Shown: piece after piece, positions 38,201 through 47,069 of the stretch | How positions within the stretch are numbered: position 1 is the first letter of the stretch | Layout: each line of letters starts with the position of its first letter | NCBI RefSeq assembly: GCF_047276495.1 | Contig: NZ_CP178543.1 | Location: 2,914,001-2,978,000, forward strand | Length of the DNA stretch: 64,000 bases | Source of the DNA: Capilliphycus salinus | Lineage (GTDB): Bacteria > Cyanobacteriota > Cyanobacteriia > Cyanobacteriales > Microcoleaceae | Direction: 5' to 3' | Program-made: the position numbers and the translations under genes | Notes under the pieces: model-generated | Told to the model about the DNA's origin: nothing | The model's input: only the letters and a program-made list of their open reading frames with translations | Database searches by the model: none

Positions 38201-39622
38201 CAAGACCTCTTGTTGTTGCTGAAAGATCTGACAGACTCCGGCAACCACATCGGCGTCGCTGGTGTAGAAAGCTAATGCTGCGGCATACAGCGCTCCGGGT
38301 GCAAAGCGGTCATCGCTGTTCAACCAGGTGACAATTTCCCCGGTTGCCCGTTGAAATCCTTTGTTGAGGGCGTTACTCTGACCTTTATCCGGTTCGCTGA
38401 CGACGTAACTCAAATATCGGCGATATTGGTTGACGACCGTCATTGTTTCATCGGTGGAACCGCCATCGATGAGAATATATTCCAAATTGGGGTAATTTTG
38501 ATGAATCACCGATAAAATGGTTTCCTCGATAAATTCTCCTTGGTTGTAAGAGGGGGTAATGACGGAGATTTTTGGCCAGGGACGACCATCGGGTAAGGTC
38601 TTCGGGGGAACAAACGGTTGAACGGAAATATAAGGCCATTGATTTTGTTTGTTGACCAGGGGTTCAAGTTGGGAAGCCGTCGGATTAATTCTGGCTTTTG
38701 CTAATTCTAAATTGCGGTAAAAAGAAACATTGAGAACCGGATCGATTTCCGTTGCTTTCTGATAACAAATAATCGCTTCCGACCATTGCTGCTGCTGAAT
38801 TAACGCATCCCCCAACCGACCACAAGCTAAGGCAAAATTGGGTTTAATTTCAATCGCTTTTCGATAGGCTGCAATCGCTTTTTCCCACTGTTGTAAGTTC
38901 GAGTGAGCTTCGGCTAAATAATAATGAGACCATTCAAAATTCGGCTCTAATTCTATCGCTTTTTCTAGGGGAATAATCGCCTCTTGCCAACGATTTTGTT
39001 GATTGAGGAGTTGACCCAGGTTAAACTGAGACCAAATAAAATCGGGATTTAAACGGGCTGCATTTTGATAAGCATAAATTGCTTTTTCCCACCGTTCAAG
39101 CTTTGTATAAACTTCTCCGAGTTTATGATGGGATAAGCCAAAGTCTGGATTGAGTTGAATCGCCTGTTGATAGGTGTTCGCCGCTTCTGTCCATTGCCCG
39201 AGTTTGAAGAAAATATCGGCTAAATTGTTGTAAGACCAGCAGAAATCTGGCCGCAATTTAATCGCTTGGCGATAGGCATCAATGGCTTCAGTCCAGTTCT
39301 CCAATTGGGAGAAGGCTTCCCCTAAATTATGATAAATTTGGGGCTGATTCGACTCAATTTCTAAGGCTTGACGGTAACAAGCGATCGCTTCTTCGGCCCG
39401 TTGCAATTTCAGGAAAATGTTCCCCAACTCTTGACAGGCGGACGGATGTGTGGGATGATTATGTAGGATTTTTTGGTAATAGGGAATGGCTTCGTCAATC
39501 CGTCCCTGTTGTACCATCAATCTGGCAAGCTTATAGTGGATCTGCACTGAATTAACATCCGGTTTGAGTTCATAGGAGTTTTTGCCGTCAGAGAAAACTT
39601 CTTTCTGAGACTTTCTGATCAT
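35273..39622 (-). CDS. Multidomain TPR-GT2-GT4 glycosyltransferase with duplicated C-terminal module
   Basis: The product is 1,449 aa. About nine TPRs fill residues 25-325. A GT2 domain spans about 350-590 (ISVITPSYNQGEFIEETILS, LIDGGSTDET, TWLNSDDR). A GT4 domain spans about 625-990 (VILLSDLGFSGGAGIAHEQI, ILTGSTSLKDERKGGKYL, SLEETLGLTFVEAAACGTPA). The last 260 residues carry two similar modules of about 130 residues each, marked by GTGWFPWES and GSGWFSPEK and by VRWM-(E/Q)KVG. The modules may bind carbohydrate or an anchor. It is the first gene of the nine-gene minus-strand cluster. Two active transferase domains could make a disaccharide step. Confidence 0.85.
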   Translation of the reverse strand: MIRKSQKEVFSDGKNSYELKPDVNSVQIHYKLARLMVQQGRIDEAIPYYQKILHNHPTHPSACQELGNIFLKLQRAEEAIACYRQALEIESNQPQIYHNLGEAFSQLENWTEAIDAYRQAIKLRPDFCWSYNNLADIFFKLGQWTEAANTYQQAIQLNPDFGLSHHKLGEVYTKLERWEKAIYAYQNAARLNPDFIWSQFNLGQLLNQQNRWQEAIIPLEKAIELEPNFEWSHYYLAEAHSNLQQWEKAIAAYRKAIEIKPNFALACGRLGDALIQQQQWSEAIICYQKATEIDPVLNVSFYRNLELAKARINPTASQLEPLVNKQNQWPYISVQPFVPPKTLPDGRPWPKISVITPSYNQGEFIEETILSVIHQNYPNLEYILIDGGSTDETMTVVNQYRRYLSYVVSEPDKGQSNALNKGFQRATGEIVTWLNSDDRFAPGALYAAALAFYTSDADVVAGVCQIFQQQQEVLHHVTSCPPGTMSLTDILDVENSWLSGKFFHQPEVLFTRAIWEKTGGSVDESLYYSMDYEMWARFAAAGAKIHPITHPIAQFRMHEAQKTSATEKYKPELLATRDRLRTRFLKNQQISSPQSSPPVEPPPKRHQLRVILLSDLGFSGGAGIAHEQIGRALATAGHQVIPIVGASGWKPEPIEFSAEKAMELISCIEPDLVVLGNLHNIQESVELLERICQKYPTIFVMHDQWLLTGRCAYTGNCDRYKTSCDRHCPTFDQYPALTPEKIQPTFEQKRQILVNNENLLVLANSQWTMNWARQALRSSLSGKQPDLLKKRIQKITLGIDLDIFKPRDKQACRKRLGLPEDRFIILTGSTSLKDERKGGKYLIEALKLANLDNILLVGFGYGSPEVEGLNFEILHTGFIQNRNILAYYYSAADLFVGASLEETLGLTFVEAAACGTPAVGYDTGGVKEAICDGVTGRLVEEKTPDALAKMIGELYRDERQLKRLSCSAPISVASHFSIRSTYQSFVVALDRVNWLDKLQIAPISKFAVTPPQLSPSLCVKYLAENHVKDDIIEGISGSVFAGFASLEPPYPDLNLFGSSRWALWPESKFVIETERQQRGHLILAYRSVYPGQILEVWSQDKLIIKTLVEASEIQQENLLTFPVTLEAGLNFFILKTHQFTEDDSQRKLAVLVEKITFTSDLNWRQFGNGNQRGVTEKVISMDGTLQGTGWFPWESANGVPVRWMERVGSVIIDGMDVTQALQVEVRVRSTVAPEFLENLTLKVNGNSLTGELEPREDGSWRLSGRVSPGILTPQAPFVLSLHSPDVKQLSPQDFRRASVLVEGMVLQALETPPETPPEWVIFMDENLLGSGWFSPEKRQGVAVRWMQKVGSLMVEGVDTSQSLQVQIHGISAVEQGLLDTLWVRINGNLVPGAVRHQPDGKWQFEGEVPAGVLPENTPFLLTVEASEVKPLSSEDQRFVSVLIQEIRFR

Positions 39623-40018
39623 TATCTATTGATTGTGTGTTAAATCAGGACAGAGCAAGCTCTGAATCTATGCTTTTGAGATTACTCCGGGCTGATCGCT
39701 TAAGCCGGAGCAACAAAATCTCCAAAATCCGAATATTACAACCTAGAGCAAGCGTGGCTCAAAGTCTTTGTATCAAAGTTTATATCGAGTGTTTGAAATG
39801 CGCCCTAAACTTGATTATCAACCAGGTAACTACTATCGTCAAGTTTTTTGACTGAAATTAATCACATCTTGATACAACCTTTACCAAAAGCCCATCGTTG
39901 TTGCACTCAGCCCCTAGCCCTCCCGCGATCGGAGTATTTACATTTATTGTGAGTCAGGAGGTCACAATCGCGGTAAAGTGATAAAGGGATTCGCCCTGCT
40001 GAAAGTCTTAAACCTGCT
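39623..40018. other. Divergent promoter region of the glycan cluster and mutS
   Basis: These 396 bp separate the first gene of the glycan cluster (minus) from mutS (plus), so both promoters must lie here. An imperfect hairpin around 39684-39710 (CTCCGG ... CCGGAG) is visible. The 72-aa open frame at 39637-39855 has no family resemblance and is not supported. Confidence 0.5.
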
Positions 40019-42673
40019 ATGACCGATCTCACCCCCGCATCTACTCAACCGGAAGAATACCCCAACGCTGACTACCGACAACTCGACGCCAGCAAACTGT
40101 CGGAAATGATGCAGCGATACATCGAAGTCAAACAACAATACCCCCACGCACTGCTATTTTTTCGGGTGGGCGACTTTTTTGAATGTTTCTTTCAGGATGC
40201 GGTGATCATCGCCCGGGAACTTGAACTCATCCAAACCACCAAAGCCGCCGGAAAAGAAGTCGGGCGAGTTCCGATGACGGGCGTTCCCCACGAACACGTT
40301 TATCGCTACAGCAGCACCCTCTTAGAAAAAGGCTACGCGGTGGTTATTTGCGATCAGGTTGAAGATGCAGCCATCGCCGCCAAAGAAAAGCGACAGGTGC
40401 GACGAGAAGTTACCCGCGTTCTCACTCCCGGCACCCTCACCGATGATAATATGCTCAAAGGTCGCCAAAATAATTATTTGGCATCTGTAGTCATTGCCGG
40501 TGAACATTGGGGGCTTGCTTATGCGGATATTTCAACGGGAGAATTTCTCACCACCCAGTCGGAAAATTTAGAACATCTCACCCAAGAATTAATGCGGTTA
40601 CAACCGTCTGAAGTGTTGTTTCCAGTCAATGCGCCCGATATCAGTAAAATGCTGAAACCGGGGGAAAATGATAACGAACTCCCCAACTGTTTACCCCGCT
40701 GTTTTTGCTATTCTTTGCGATCGCAAAAATCCTTTTCTTTGGGCGAAGCCAGACCCAGAATTTTAGAACAATTTCAACTCAAATCTCTAGAAGGAATTGG
40801 CTGCGAACATCTTCCCCTGAGCGTGCGGGCCGCAGGAGGTTTATTAGACTATTTAGAAGATACCCAAAAAGATCACTCAATTTCTTTACAGCGTCCCCGA
40901 ACTTATACCCTGAGCGATTATTTAATTTTAGATCATCAAAGTCGCCGCAACTTAGAAATTACCACAACCGTCCGAGATAATACCCTTTACGGTTCATTAT
41001 TGTGGGCGTTGGATAAAACAAATACCCCGATGGGAAGTCGGGCGTTAAGGCGGTGGTTATTGCAACCTTTATTAGACCTCAAAGGCATTCGCGCCCGCCA
41101 TGATACCATAGAAGAATTTATAAATAATCACGAACTTCGACAAGATATTCAACAGCTTCTCCGACAAATTTATGACCTGGAACGCTTAACGGGACGGGTG
41201 GGAAATAATACCGCCAACGCCAAAGATTTAGTCTCTTTAGCCGATTCTTTAAGCAAATTACCCCAACTGGCAACTTTAGCCGAACAGGGAAAATCGCCCT
41301 ATCTCAAAGCCTTACAAAATATTCCTCAATCCCTCGAAAAAATTGCCCAAAAAATTATCAATTCTTTAGAAGAATCTCCGCCCATTGCCCTCAAAGAAGG
41401 GGGTTTGATCCGTTCCGGTGTTGATGCTAACCTCGATGAAATGCGAAGTCTGGCAGCCGACGATCAACAGTGGATCGCCAATTTGGAAGTCCAAGAACGG
41501 GAACGCACGGGAATTCCCACGTTAAAAGTTGGATTTAATAAAACCTTTGGATATTATATCAGTATTAGTCGCGGCAAAGCAGAACTTGCACCGGATGATT
41601 ATATCCGCAAACAAACGTTAACCAATGAAGAACGATATATTACGCCGGAATTAAAAGAACGAGAAGTTAGAATTTTAACCGCCCAAGAAGATTTAAACCA
41701 AACCGAATATGATATCTTTGTCAAATTGCGATCGGAAGTTTCCGAATATATCGATACCATTCGCAATGTGTCCAAAGCGGTGGCGGCGATTGATGTTTTG
41801 TGCGGGTTGGCAGAAGTGGCAATTCGTCAATCTTACTGCCGTCCAGAGATGATAGAAGGGCGCGAATTAAAGATTGTTGAGGGGCGACATCCGGTAGTCG
41901 AAAAGTTGCTTCCTCCGGGCTTTTTTGTGCCGAATACCGCCCAGTTGGGAAGTCGAGAAGATCAAAGCGAAAATGATGAATTGACACCCTATTCTTACCC
42001 CGATTTAATTATTTTAACGGGTCCGAATGCCAGCGGAAAAAGTTGTTATTTGCGACAAATTGGTTTGATTCAATTAATGGCACAAACGGGAAGTTTTATT
42101 CCCGCAACTTCGGCAAAATTAAGCCTTTGCGATCGCATTTTTACGCGGGTGGGGGCGGTGGATGACTTGGCGACGGGTCAATCTACTTTTATGGTCGAAA
42201 TGAATGAAACCGCAAATATTTTAAATCATGCGAGTAATAAATCTTTGGTTCTTCTCGATGAAATTGGACGGGGAACGGCAACTTTTGACGGGCTTTCTAT
42301 TGCTTGGTCGGTGGCGGAATATTTGGCTACAGAAATACAAGCCAAGACCATTTTTGCAACCCATTATCACGAATTAAACGAGTTGGCGTCTATTTTAGAT
42401 AACGTGGCAAATTATCAAGTTACCGTTAAAGAATTGCCCGATAAAATTGTCTTTTTACATCAAGTTCAACCGGGAGGTGCGGACAAATCTTATGGAATAG
42501 AAGCGGGACGGTTGGCGGGTTTACCGGATGTTGTGATTCAACGCGCCAGACAAGTGATGCGTCAAATAGAACAGCATAGTAAAATTGCGATCGGACTGAG
42601 AAAAGGCATTAAAAAACAGAACAATAAAACGGCTTCAATGGAACAGTTAGATATCTTTGAAACGGGAGAATAA
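40019..42673 (+). CDS. mutS: DNA mismatch repair protein MutS
   Basis: The product is 884 aa, full length. The mismatch-binding N-terminus includes FFRVGDFFECFFQDA, the region of the Phe-x-Glu wedge. The ATPase domain has LTGPNASGKSCYLRQ (Walker A), VLLDEIGRGTATFDG (Walker B and signature) and an ATHYHEL motif. MutS binds mismatches and starts repair with MutL. The gene stands alone here. Confidence 0.97.
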   Translation: MTDLTPASTQPEEYPNADYRQLDASKLSEMMQRYIEVKQQYPHALLFFRVGDFFECFFQDAVIIARELELIQTTKAAGKEVGRVPMTGVPHEHVYRYSSTLLEKGYAVVICDQVEDAAIAAKEKRQVRREVTRVLTPGTLTDDNMLKGRQNNYLASVVIAGEHWGLAYADISTGEFLTTQSENLEHLTQELMRLQPSEVLFPVNAPDISKMLKPGENDNELPNCLPRCFCYSLRSQKSFSLGEARPRILEQFQLKSLEGIGCEHLPLSVRAAGGLLDYLEDTQKDHSISLQRPRTYTLSDYLILDHQSRRNLEITTTVRDNTLYGSLLWALDKTNTPMGSRALRRWLLQPLLDLKGIRARHDTIEEFINNHELRQDIQQLLRQIYDLERLTGRVGNNTANAKDLVSLADSLSKLPQLATLAEQGKSPYLKALQNIPQSLEKIAQKIINSLEESPPIALKEGGLIRSGVDANLDEMRSLAADDQQWIANLEVQERERTGIPTLKVGFNKTFGYYISISRGKAELAPDDYIRKQTLTNEERYITPELKEREVRILTAQEDLNQTEYDIFVKLRSEVSEYIDTIRNVSKAVAAIDVLCGLAEVAIRQSYCRPEMIEGRELKIVEGRHPVVEKLLPPGFFVPNTAQLGSREDQSENDELTPYSYPDLIILTGPNASGKSCYLRQIGLIQLMAQTGSFIPATSAKLSLCDRIFTRVGAVDDLATGQSTFMVEMNETANILNHASNKSLVLLDEIGRGTATFDGLSIAWSVAEYLATEIQAKTIFATHYHELNELASILDNVANYQVTVKELPDKIVFLHQVQPGGADKSYGIEAGRLAGLPDVVIQRARQVMRQIEQHSKIAIGLRKGIKKQNNKTASMEQLDIFETGE

Positions 42674-42702
42674 TGTTAATAAAAATGTTAATAAAAAAAG
42701 GG

Positions 42703-42780
42703 TTCGCGGCGAGTCAGGGGGCAGGTTTATGTAGATTGTTTGTTAGAAGCATACATTCAGCGTGGAACCCGCCCCTACAT
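42703..42780. repeat. Interspersed GC-rich element (AACCCGCCCCTACA end)
   Basis: The right end reads GGAACCCGCCCCTACAT, the reverse of the TGTAGGGGCGGGTT ends at 49915 and 50731. Just after it, GAAAAAACTGGTCACTGTTA and following bases repeat almost exactly at 49986-50016. It is a small non-coding mobile-like or slippage-prone repeat typical of cyanobacterial intergenic DNA. Confidence 0.55.
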
Positions 42781-42808
42781 TACTGAAAAAACTGGTCACT
42801 GTTAACTG

Positions 42809-43096
42809 TTAACTGTTTCTCCCGCCAACCGGACAAAAATCGGGACAATCAATGGCGTCTTCAGATAAAGCAATTGTCGGTCGTACAGGGCATTTAAGAT
42901 GATAATCTTTAGTAAAGTATGCACAATCAGCACAAGGGATTTGGTGCATTCGTTGGGCGCGGCGTGTAGTATCAAAAATCGCAGACGCCACACTCCAGAC
43001 TAACAGAATCGTCAATCCCCAAGCACAGACAAAACACAAGGGAACGATAAAAGGCTGGATGGCTTTAATAATCACATACAACAGTTGTAACACCAT
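42809..43096 (-). CDS. Small membrane protein with Cys-rich tail
   Basis: The product is 95 aa. One or two hydrophobic segments fill residues 5-40. A soluble tail holds Cys pairs (CADC, then C in LKCPVRP, then DCPDFC) that could bind a metal. I do not recognise a named family; it looks like a conserved cyanobacterial protein of unknown function. It runs opposite to mutS and prx. Confidence 0.6.
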   Translation of the reverse strand: MVLQLLYVIIKAIQPFIVPLCFVCAWGLTILLVWSVASAIFDTTRRAQRMHQIPCADCAYFTKDYHLKCPVRPTIALSEDAIDCPDFCPVGGRNS

Positions 43097-43259
43097 AGGC
43101 TTGTTATAGATTCAGTTTCGACAACGGCATACTTTATTTTAATCGTCCTCAGACCTTAAAATTATATAAAGATTTTAAAACATCAAAATTCCGGTCGGAA
43201 AACCGGGGTATGATGACAACAGAATCACATTCCTCACGAAAAATCACAGGAAATCAGCT

Positions 43260-43898
43260 ATGGCACTGCGATTAGGAGATACGGTACCCAACTTCTCACA
43301 AGCCTCCTCAGAAGGCGATATAAACTTTTATGAATGGGCGGGGAATAGCTGGGTTGTTTTATTTTCTCACCCGGCGGACTACACTCCCGTTTGTACCACT
43401 GAACTCGGTACCGTTGCGAAACTCAAGCCAGAATTTGACAAACGTAATGTTAAAGTGATCGCCCTGAGTGTCGATGATGTCGAATCTCACAAAGGCTGGA
43501 TTGGCGATATTAACGAAACCCAAAGCACCAATATTAATTATCCCATTTTGGCGGATGCGGATCGCAAGGTGTCCGATCTTTATGATATGATTCACCCCAA
43601 CGCCAACGCCTCCGTTACCGTCCGCAGCGTTTTTATTATCGACTCCAACAAAAAACTCCGTTTAACCCTCACCTATCCCCCCAGTACCGGACGCAATTTT
43701 GATGAAATTTTGCGGGTAATTGATTCATTACAATTAACCGATAACTATCAAGTGGCGACTCCCGCAGACTGGAAAGATGGAGAAGATTGTGTCATTGTTC
43801 CTTCTCTCAAAGATCCCGAAGAATTAAAACAGAAATTTCCCAAAGGATACACCGAAGTTAAGCCCTATTTGCGGATGACTCCTCAACCCGATAAGTAG
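43260..43898 (+). CDS. 1-Cys peroxiredoxin (Prx6 type)
   Basis: The product is 212 aa. The peroxidatic Cys45 lies in HPADYTPVCTTELG, and the TVRSVFIIDSNKK and TYPPSTGRNFDEI motifs mark the Prx6 group. Length and C-terminal half agree with 1-Cys enzymes that reduce H2O2 and organic peroxides. It lies upstream of a repeat array and cysK. Confidence 0.93.
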   Translation: MALRLGDTVPNFSQASSEGDINFYEWAGNSWVVLFSHPADYTPVCTTELGTVAKLKPEFDKRNVKVIALSVDDVESHKGWIGDINETQSTNINYPILADADRKVSDLYDMIHPNANASVTVRSVFIIDSNKKLRLTLTYPPSTGRNFDEILRVIDSLQLTDNYQVATPADWKDGEDCVIVPSLKDPEELKQKFPKGYTEVKPYLRMTPQPDK

Positions 43899-43916
43899 TT
43901 AAATTCGACAAATCTG

Positions 43917-44426
43917 TAGGGTGGGTCAAACCAATTGCCGTTATTTAATAATAGATTGCGGTCAAAGATTTGACCCACCCAACCCCGAACACTGGGTAAA
44001 ATCCATTGCTGTTATTAAATAATAGATTGCGGTCAAACATTTGACCCACCCAACCCCGAACACTGGGTAAAATCCATTGCTGTTATTAAATAATAGATTG
44101 CGGTCAAACATTTGACCCGGTATTATTCAAGAACAGTAGGGTGGGTCAAACCAATTACCGTTATTTAATAATAGATTGCGGTCAAACATTTGACCCGGTA
44201 TTATTCAAGAACAGTAGGGTGGGTCAAACCAATTACCGTTATTTAATAATAGATTGCGGTCAAACATTTGACCCACCCAACCCCGAACACTGGGTAAAAT
44301 CCATTGCTGTTATTAAATAATACATTGCGGTCAAACATTTGACCCACCCGACCTGACCAGTCGGTTCAAACCAATTACCGTTATTTAATAATAGATTGCG
44401 GTTGAAAAATTGACCCACCCTACGGT
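43917..44426. repeat. Seven-unit 71/78-bp repeat array
   Basis: Seven copies of an ATTGCGGTCAAA-centred unit begin at 43955, 44026, 44097, 44175, 44253, 44324 and 44395, so periods are 71, 71, 78, 78, 71 and 71 bp. Each contains GGGTGGGTCAAA or a variant and a facing TTTGACCCACCC that can form a hairpin. There are two linker types: one with CCCCGAACACTGGG, the other with GTATTATTCAAGAACAG. The array fills the whole gap between the peroxiredoxin gene and cysK. No gene is present. Confidence 0.95.
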
Positions 44427-44453
44427 CGTCAGACAACTTAAATTCAATTCAGT

Positions 44454-45434
44454 ATGATGGATATTAAAGATGGTTTTGTCGGAACAGTTGGTAACACTCC
44501 CCTGATTCGACTCAATAGTTTTAGTGAAGAAACGGGCTGTGAAATTTTAGGAAAAGCCGAATTTTTAAATCCGGGCGGTTCGGTTAAAGATCGGGCTGCA
44601 TTTTATATTATTAAAGATGCCGAAGAAAAAGGTTTGCTGAAACCGGGCGGAACCGTTGTAGAAGGAACGGCTGGAAATACGGGTATTGGTTTAGCCCATA
44701 TTTGTAATGCCAAAGGCTACAAATGTTTGATTATTATACCCGAAACTCAATCTCAAGAAAAAATAGATTTATTAAGAACATTGGGGGCAGAAGTTAGAAC
44801 AGTTCCGGCTGTTCCCTATCGCGATCCGAACAATTATGTTAAACTTTCGGGTCGGCTTGCATCGGAAATGGAAAATGCAATTTGGGCGAATCAATTTGAT
44901 AATTTAGCCAATCGTAATGCCCATTATGAAACCACAGGTCCGGAAATTTGGGAACAAACAAACGGTAAAGTTGATGCTTGGGTGGCAGCAACCGGAACCG
45001 GGGGAACGTTTGCCGGGGTTTCTTTATTTTTAAAAGAAAAAAATCCGAATATTAAAACCGTTCTCGCTGACCCGATGGGAAGCGGTCTTTACAGTTATGT
45101 AAAAACCGGAGAAATTAACACCGAAGGCAGTTCAATTACCGAAGGAATTGGTAACAGTCGCGTTACGGCAAATATGGAAGATGTGCCGGTAGATGATGCG
45201 ATTAAAATAGATGATGTGGAAGCCGTCCGCGTGGTCTATCAACTGTTAGAAAAAGATGGCTTATTTATGGGCGGTTCGGTCGGTATTAACGTCGGGGCGG
45301 CTGTGGCGTTGGCGAAAGAAATGGGGCCGGGTCATACCATTGTTACGGTGTTGTGCGACAGTGGAACTCGCTATCAGTCCAAATTATTTAACCGGGACTG
45401 GTTGGCTGAAAGAGGACTTTTACCCAAAAGTTAA
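44454..45434 (+). CDS. cysK: Cysteine synthase A (O-acetylserine sulfhydrylase)
   Basis: The product is 326 aa. The PLP lysine is in LNPGGSVKDRAAFYI. GTAGNTGIGLA binds the substrate loop, and GTGGTFAGV binds the PLP phosphate. The enzyme makes cysteine from O-acetylserine and sulfide. The start is one of two adjacent ATGs (44454 or 44457). The gene follows the repeat array directly and ends in a hairpin terminator. Confidence 0.93.
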   Translation: MMDIKDGFVGTVGNTPLIRLNSFSEETGCEILGKAEFLNPGGSVKDRAAFYIIKDAEEKGLLKPGGTVVEGTAGNTGIGLAHICNAKGYKCLIIIPETQSQEKIDLLRTLGAEVRTVPAVPYRDPNNYVKLSGRLASEMENAIWANQFDNLANRNAHYETTGPEIWEQTNGKVDAWVAATGTGGTFAGVSLFLKEKNPNIKTVLADPMGSGLYSYVKTGEINTEGSSITEGIGNSRVTANMEDVPVDDAIKIDDVEAVRVVYQLLEKDGLFMGGSVGINVGAAVALAKEMGPGHTIVTVLCDSGTRYQSKLFNRDWLAERGLLPKS

Positions 45435-45455
45435 TTGTTGTTTAATTCTAGCAAT

Positions 45456-45502
45456 AACCCGGTTTCTCAGCCACATCTTGACAACCAGAAATCGGGTTTT
45501 TT
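45456..45502 (+). terminator. Hairpin terminator after cysK
   Basis: The arm 45456-45467 pairs with 45487-45498 with one mismatch, and a T run follows. It is placed 22 bp after the cysK stop. Confidence 0.75.
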
Positions 45503-45541
45503 CATTATTCTTTGCCGCTTGCCCAAAACCCTATATAATAA

Positions 45542-45889
45542 AATATTTTAGCCTCGGCGCAAATTTTAGCAGGTTTGAGGTATGACAAACAGTTGATCAG
45601 ACAATTGTTAAGGGAGGATATTGTGAAAGAGTCTGTTATCTATCAGGACATTTTGCAAAAAGGTCGGCAAGAAGGCCGTCAAGAAGGTCTTTTGCAAGGA
45701 GAAGCGAGTTTGATTATTCGTCTGTTAACTCGTCGGTTTGGAGAGGTTGACCCTCAGTTACAACAACAAATTCGTAGCTTATCTATCTCTCAATTAGAGA
45801 CTTTGGGTGAAGCCTTGTTAGATTTTACGACTCTTACCGATGTTACCGCTTACTTAGAACAAATACAGGACTCTGAAAATATCAATTAA
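45542..45889 (+). pseudogene. C-terminal fragment of an Rpn-family (DUF4351-type) nuclease gene
   Basis: The readable frame begins after a stop at 45539-45541 and gives ILAGLRYDKQLIRQLLRED, then a KGRQEGRQEG stretch and a DUF4351-like end (IIRLLTRRFGEVDPQL...L). These are the last quarter of Rpn-type transposase-like nucleases. The PD-(D/E)XK nuclease domain that should precede it is missing. A short protein starting at TTG 45575 or GTG 45621 could still be translated, but a truncated relic is more likely. Confidence 0.7.
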
Positions 45890-45926
45890 AATGGCTAAAA
45901 CCTTGATCAAAATCTGAGAGCATCAC

Positions 45927-46544
45927 ATGAATTTTTCACCGGAATTAATGGCTTTAGCCCGTTATCTGGCCGGGGAGTTTGATAACCAAGCCCAAGCAAT
46001 GGCTGAACCCGCTTGGTATGTTCATCTCCACCTTTGGCAGCGTCCCTTACCGATACCGCTTTTTAAAGATAGTATTACCCTCTTTGTCGAACAAGCGAAC
46101 GCTTTAACCCCCGACCAACCCTATCGTCAGCGAATGATGCAACTCTACTCGTCTGCTGAAACCACCGAACGTCTGCACGTTCAGTATTATATGCTTAAAG
46201 ACTTGAAAGCCGTTCAAGGTGGAGGTCGTCATGCAGAGAAACTGAGACAGCTTACACCCGAACAGCTTGAATTTCTTCCCGGTTGTCGGTTAGATGTGAC
46301 CTGTGAGCCACTCACTGCCAACACCTATCATTTTAAAGCGAATCTGCCCGAAAATACTCGCTGTTGCTTCACCTATCAAAATCAAACCCTTCAGATTGAT
46401 TTGGGCTTTGAGGCGATGGCAAATGAATTCTTGAGCTACGATAAAGGAATCAATCCCCAAACAGGACAAGCAACTTGGGGAGCGTTATTAGGTCCATTTC
46501 GATTTGTCAAACGGATCGACTTTGCATCTGAACTCTCTATTTAA
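45927..46544 (+). CDS. CpcT/CpeT-type phycobiliprotein chromophore lyase
   Basis: The product is 205 aa. It matches the family by ALARYLAGEFDNQAQA, then YVHLHLWQRPLP, then FVEQ, then a LPGCRLDVTC segment and WGALLGPFRFVKR near the end. The family attaches phycocyanobilin or a related bilin to a cysteine of phycobiliprotein beta subunits. Whether it is CpcT, CpeT or another member cannot be told from this view. Confidence 0.88.
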   Translation: MNFSPELMALARYLAGEFDNQAQAMAEPAWYVHLHLWQRPLPIPLFKDSITLFVEQANALTPDQPYRQRMMQLYSSAETTERLHVQYYMLKDLKAVQGGGRHAEKLRQLTPEQLEFLPGCRLDVTCEPLTANTYHFKANLPENTRCCFTYQNQTLQIDLGFEAMANEFLSYDKGINPQTGQATWGALLGPFRFVKRIDFASELSI

Positions 46545-46638
46545 CCCCAATTAGGTGGGGAATCAGGAATTGGGGATTAAAGTCATCAACAACCCGTAGA
46601 TGCGAGCGATTTAAGTCCCTCGTCCCTAATCCCTAATC

Positions 46639-47001
46639 CTAACTGGCTCGCACACCTTCCTCAAGTGCCTCTTCTTCGGTTTCAAAGATTTCAAACACAG
46701 AATCCATCATGGTGACTTCAAACACCAGTTTGGCTTCTGGATGAACGTTGCAGATGCGGAAACTGCCTTTAACTTTATCCGCATCGCGCATCCCGGCTAC
46801 CAGCGATGTCAGGCCAGAGCTATCAATAAAGTTAACTTGACCGAGATTAATCACCACATGGCGACTGAGTTTCGAGATGCACTCTTGCAACTTGAGGCGG
46901 AATTGCCAAGCCGTCGTGATATCAAGGCGTCCACTGGGAGCCAAGACAATCACCTTTGTTCCATTTTGGGTCGTATGTTCCTTTTGATCGATATGAATCA
47001 C
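46639..47001 (-). CDS. STAS-domain anti-sigma-factor-antagonist-like protein
   Basis: The product is 120 aa and is one STAS domain, with INLGQVNFIDSSGLTSLVAG containing the Ser that a partner switch kinase would phosphorylate. It probably belongs to a partner-switching pathway with an anti-sigma or Ser/Thr kinase elsewhere. The gene is downstream of hemF on the same strand, 68 bp away. Confidence 0.85.
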   Translation of the reverse strand: MIHIDQKEHTTQNGTKVIVLAPSGRLDITTAWQFRLKLQECISKLSRHVVINLGQVNFIDSSGLTSLVAGMRDADKVKGSFRICNVHPEAKLVFEVTMMDSVFEIFETEEEALEEGVRAS

Positions 47002-47069
47002 TGACCGTCCCCTCGGATGTTCGATAGAGCAATGATTGCTGCTTCTGACAGTAGTTTAACTCAGACCTG

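Noticed and set aside
39637..39855. 72-aa open frame between the glycan cluster and mutS
   Set aside because: No family marks; it lies in the divergent promoter region.
43917..44426. CRISPR array in the repeat region before cysK
   Set aside because: Units are 71 or 78 bp and nearly identical throughout, with no unique spacers.
45542..45889. Functional Rpn nuclease gene
   Set aside because: Only the C-terminal part is present; a stop closes the frame upstream and the nuclease domain is absent.
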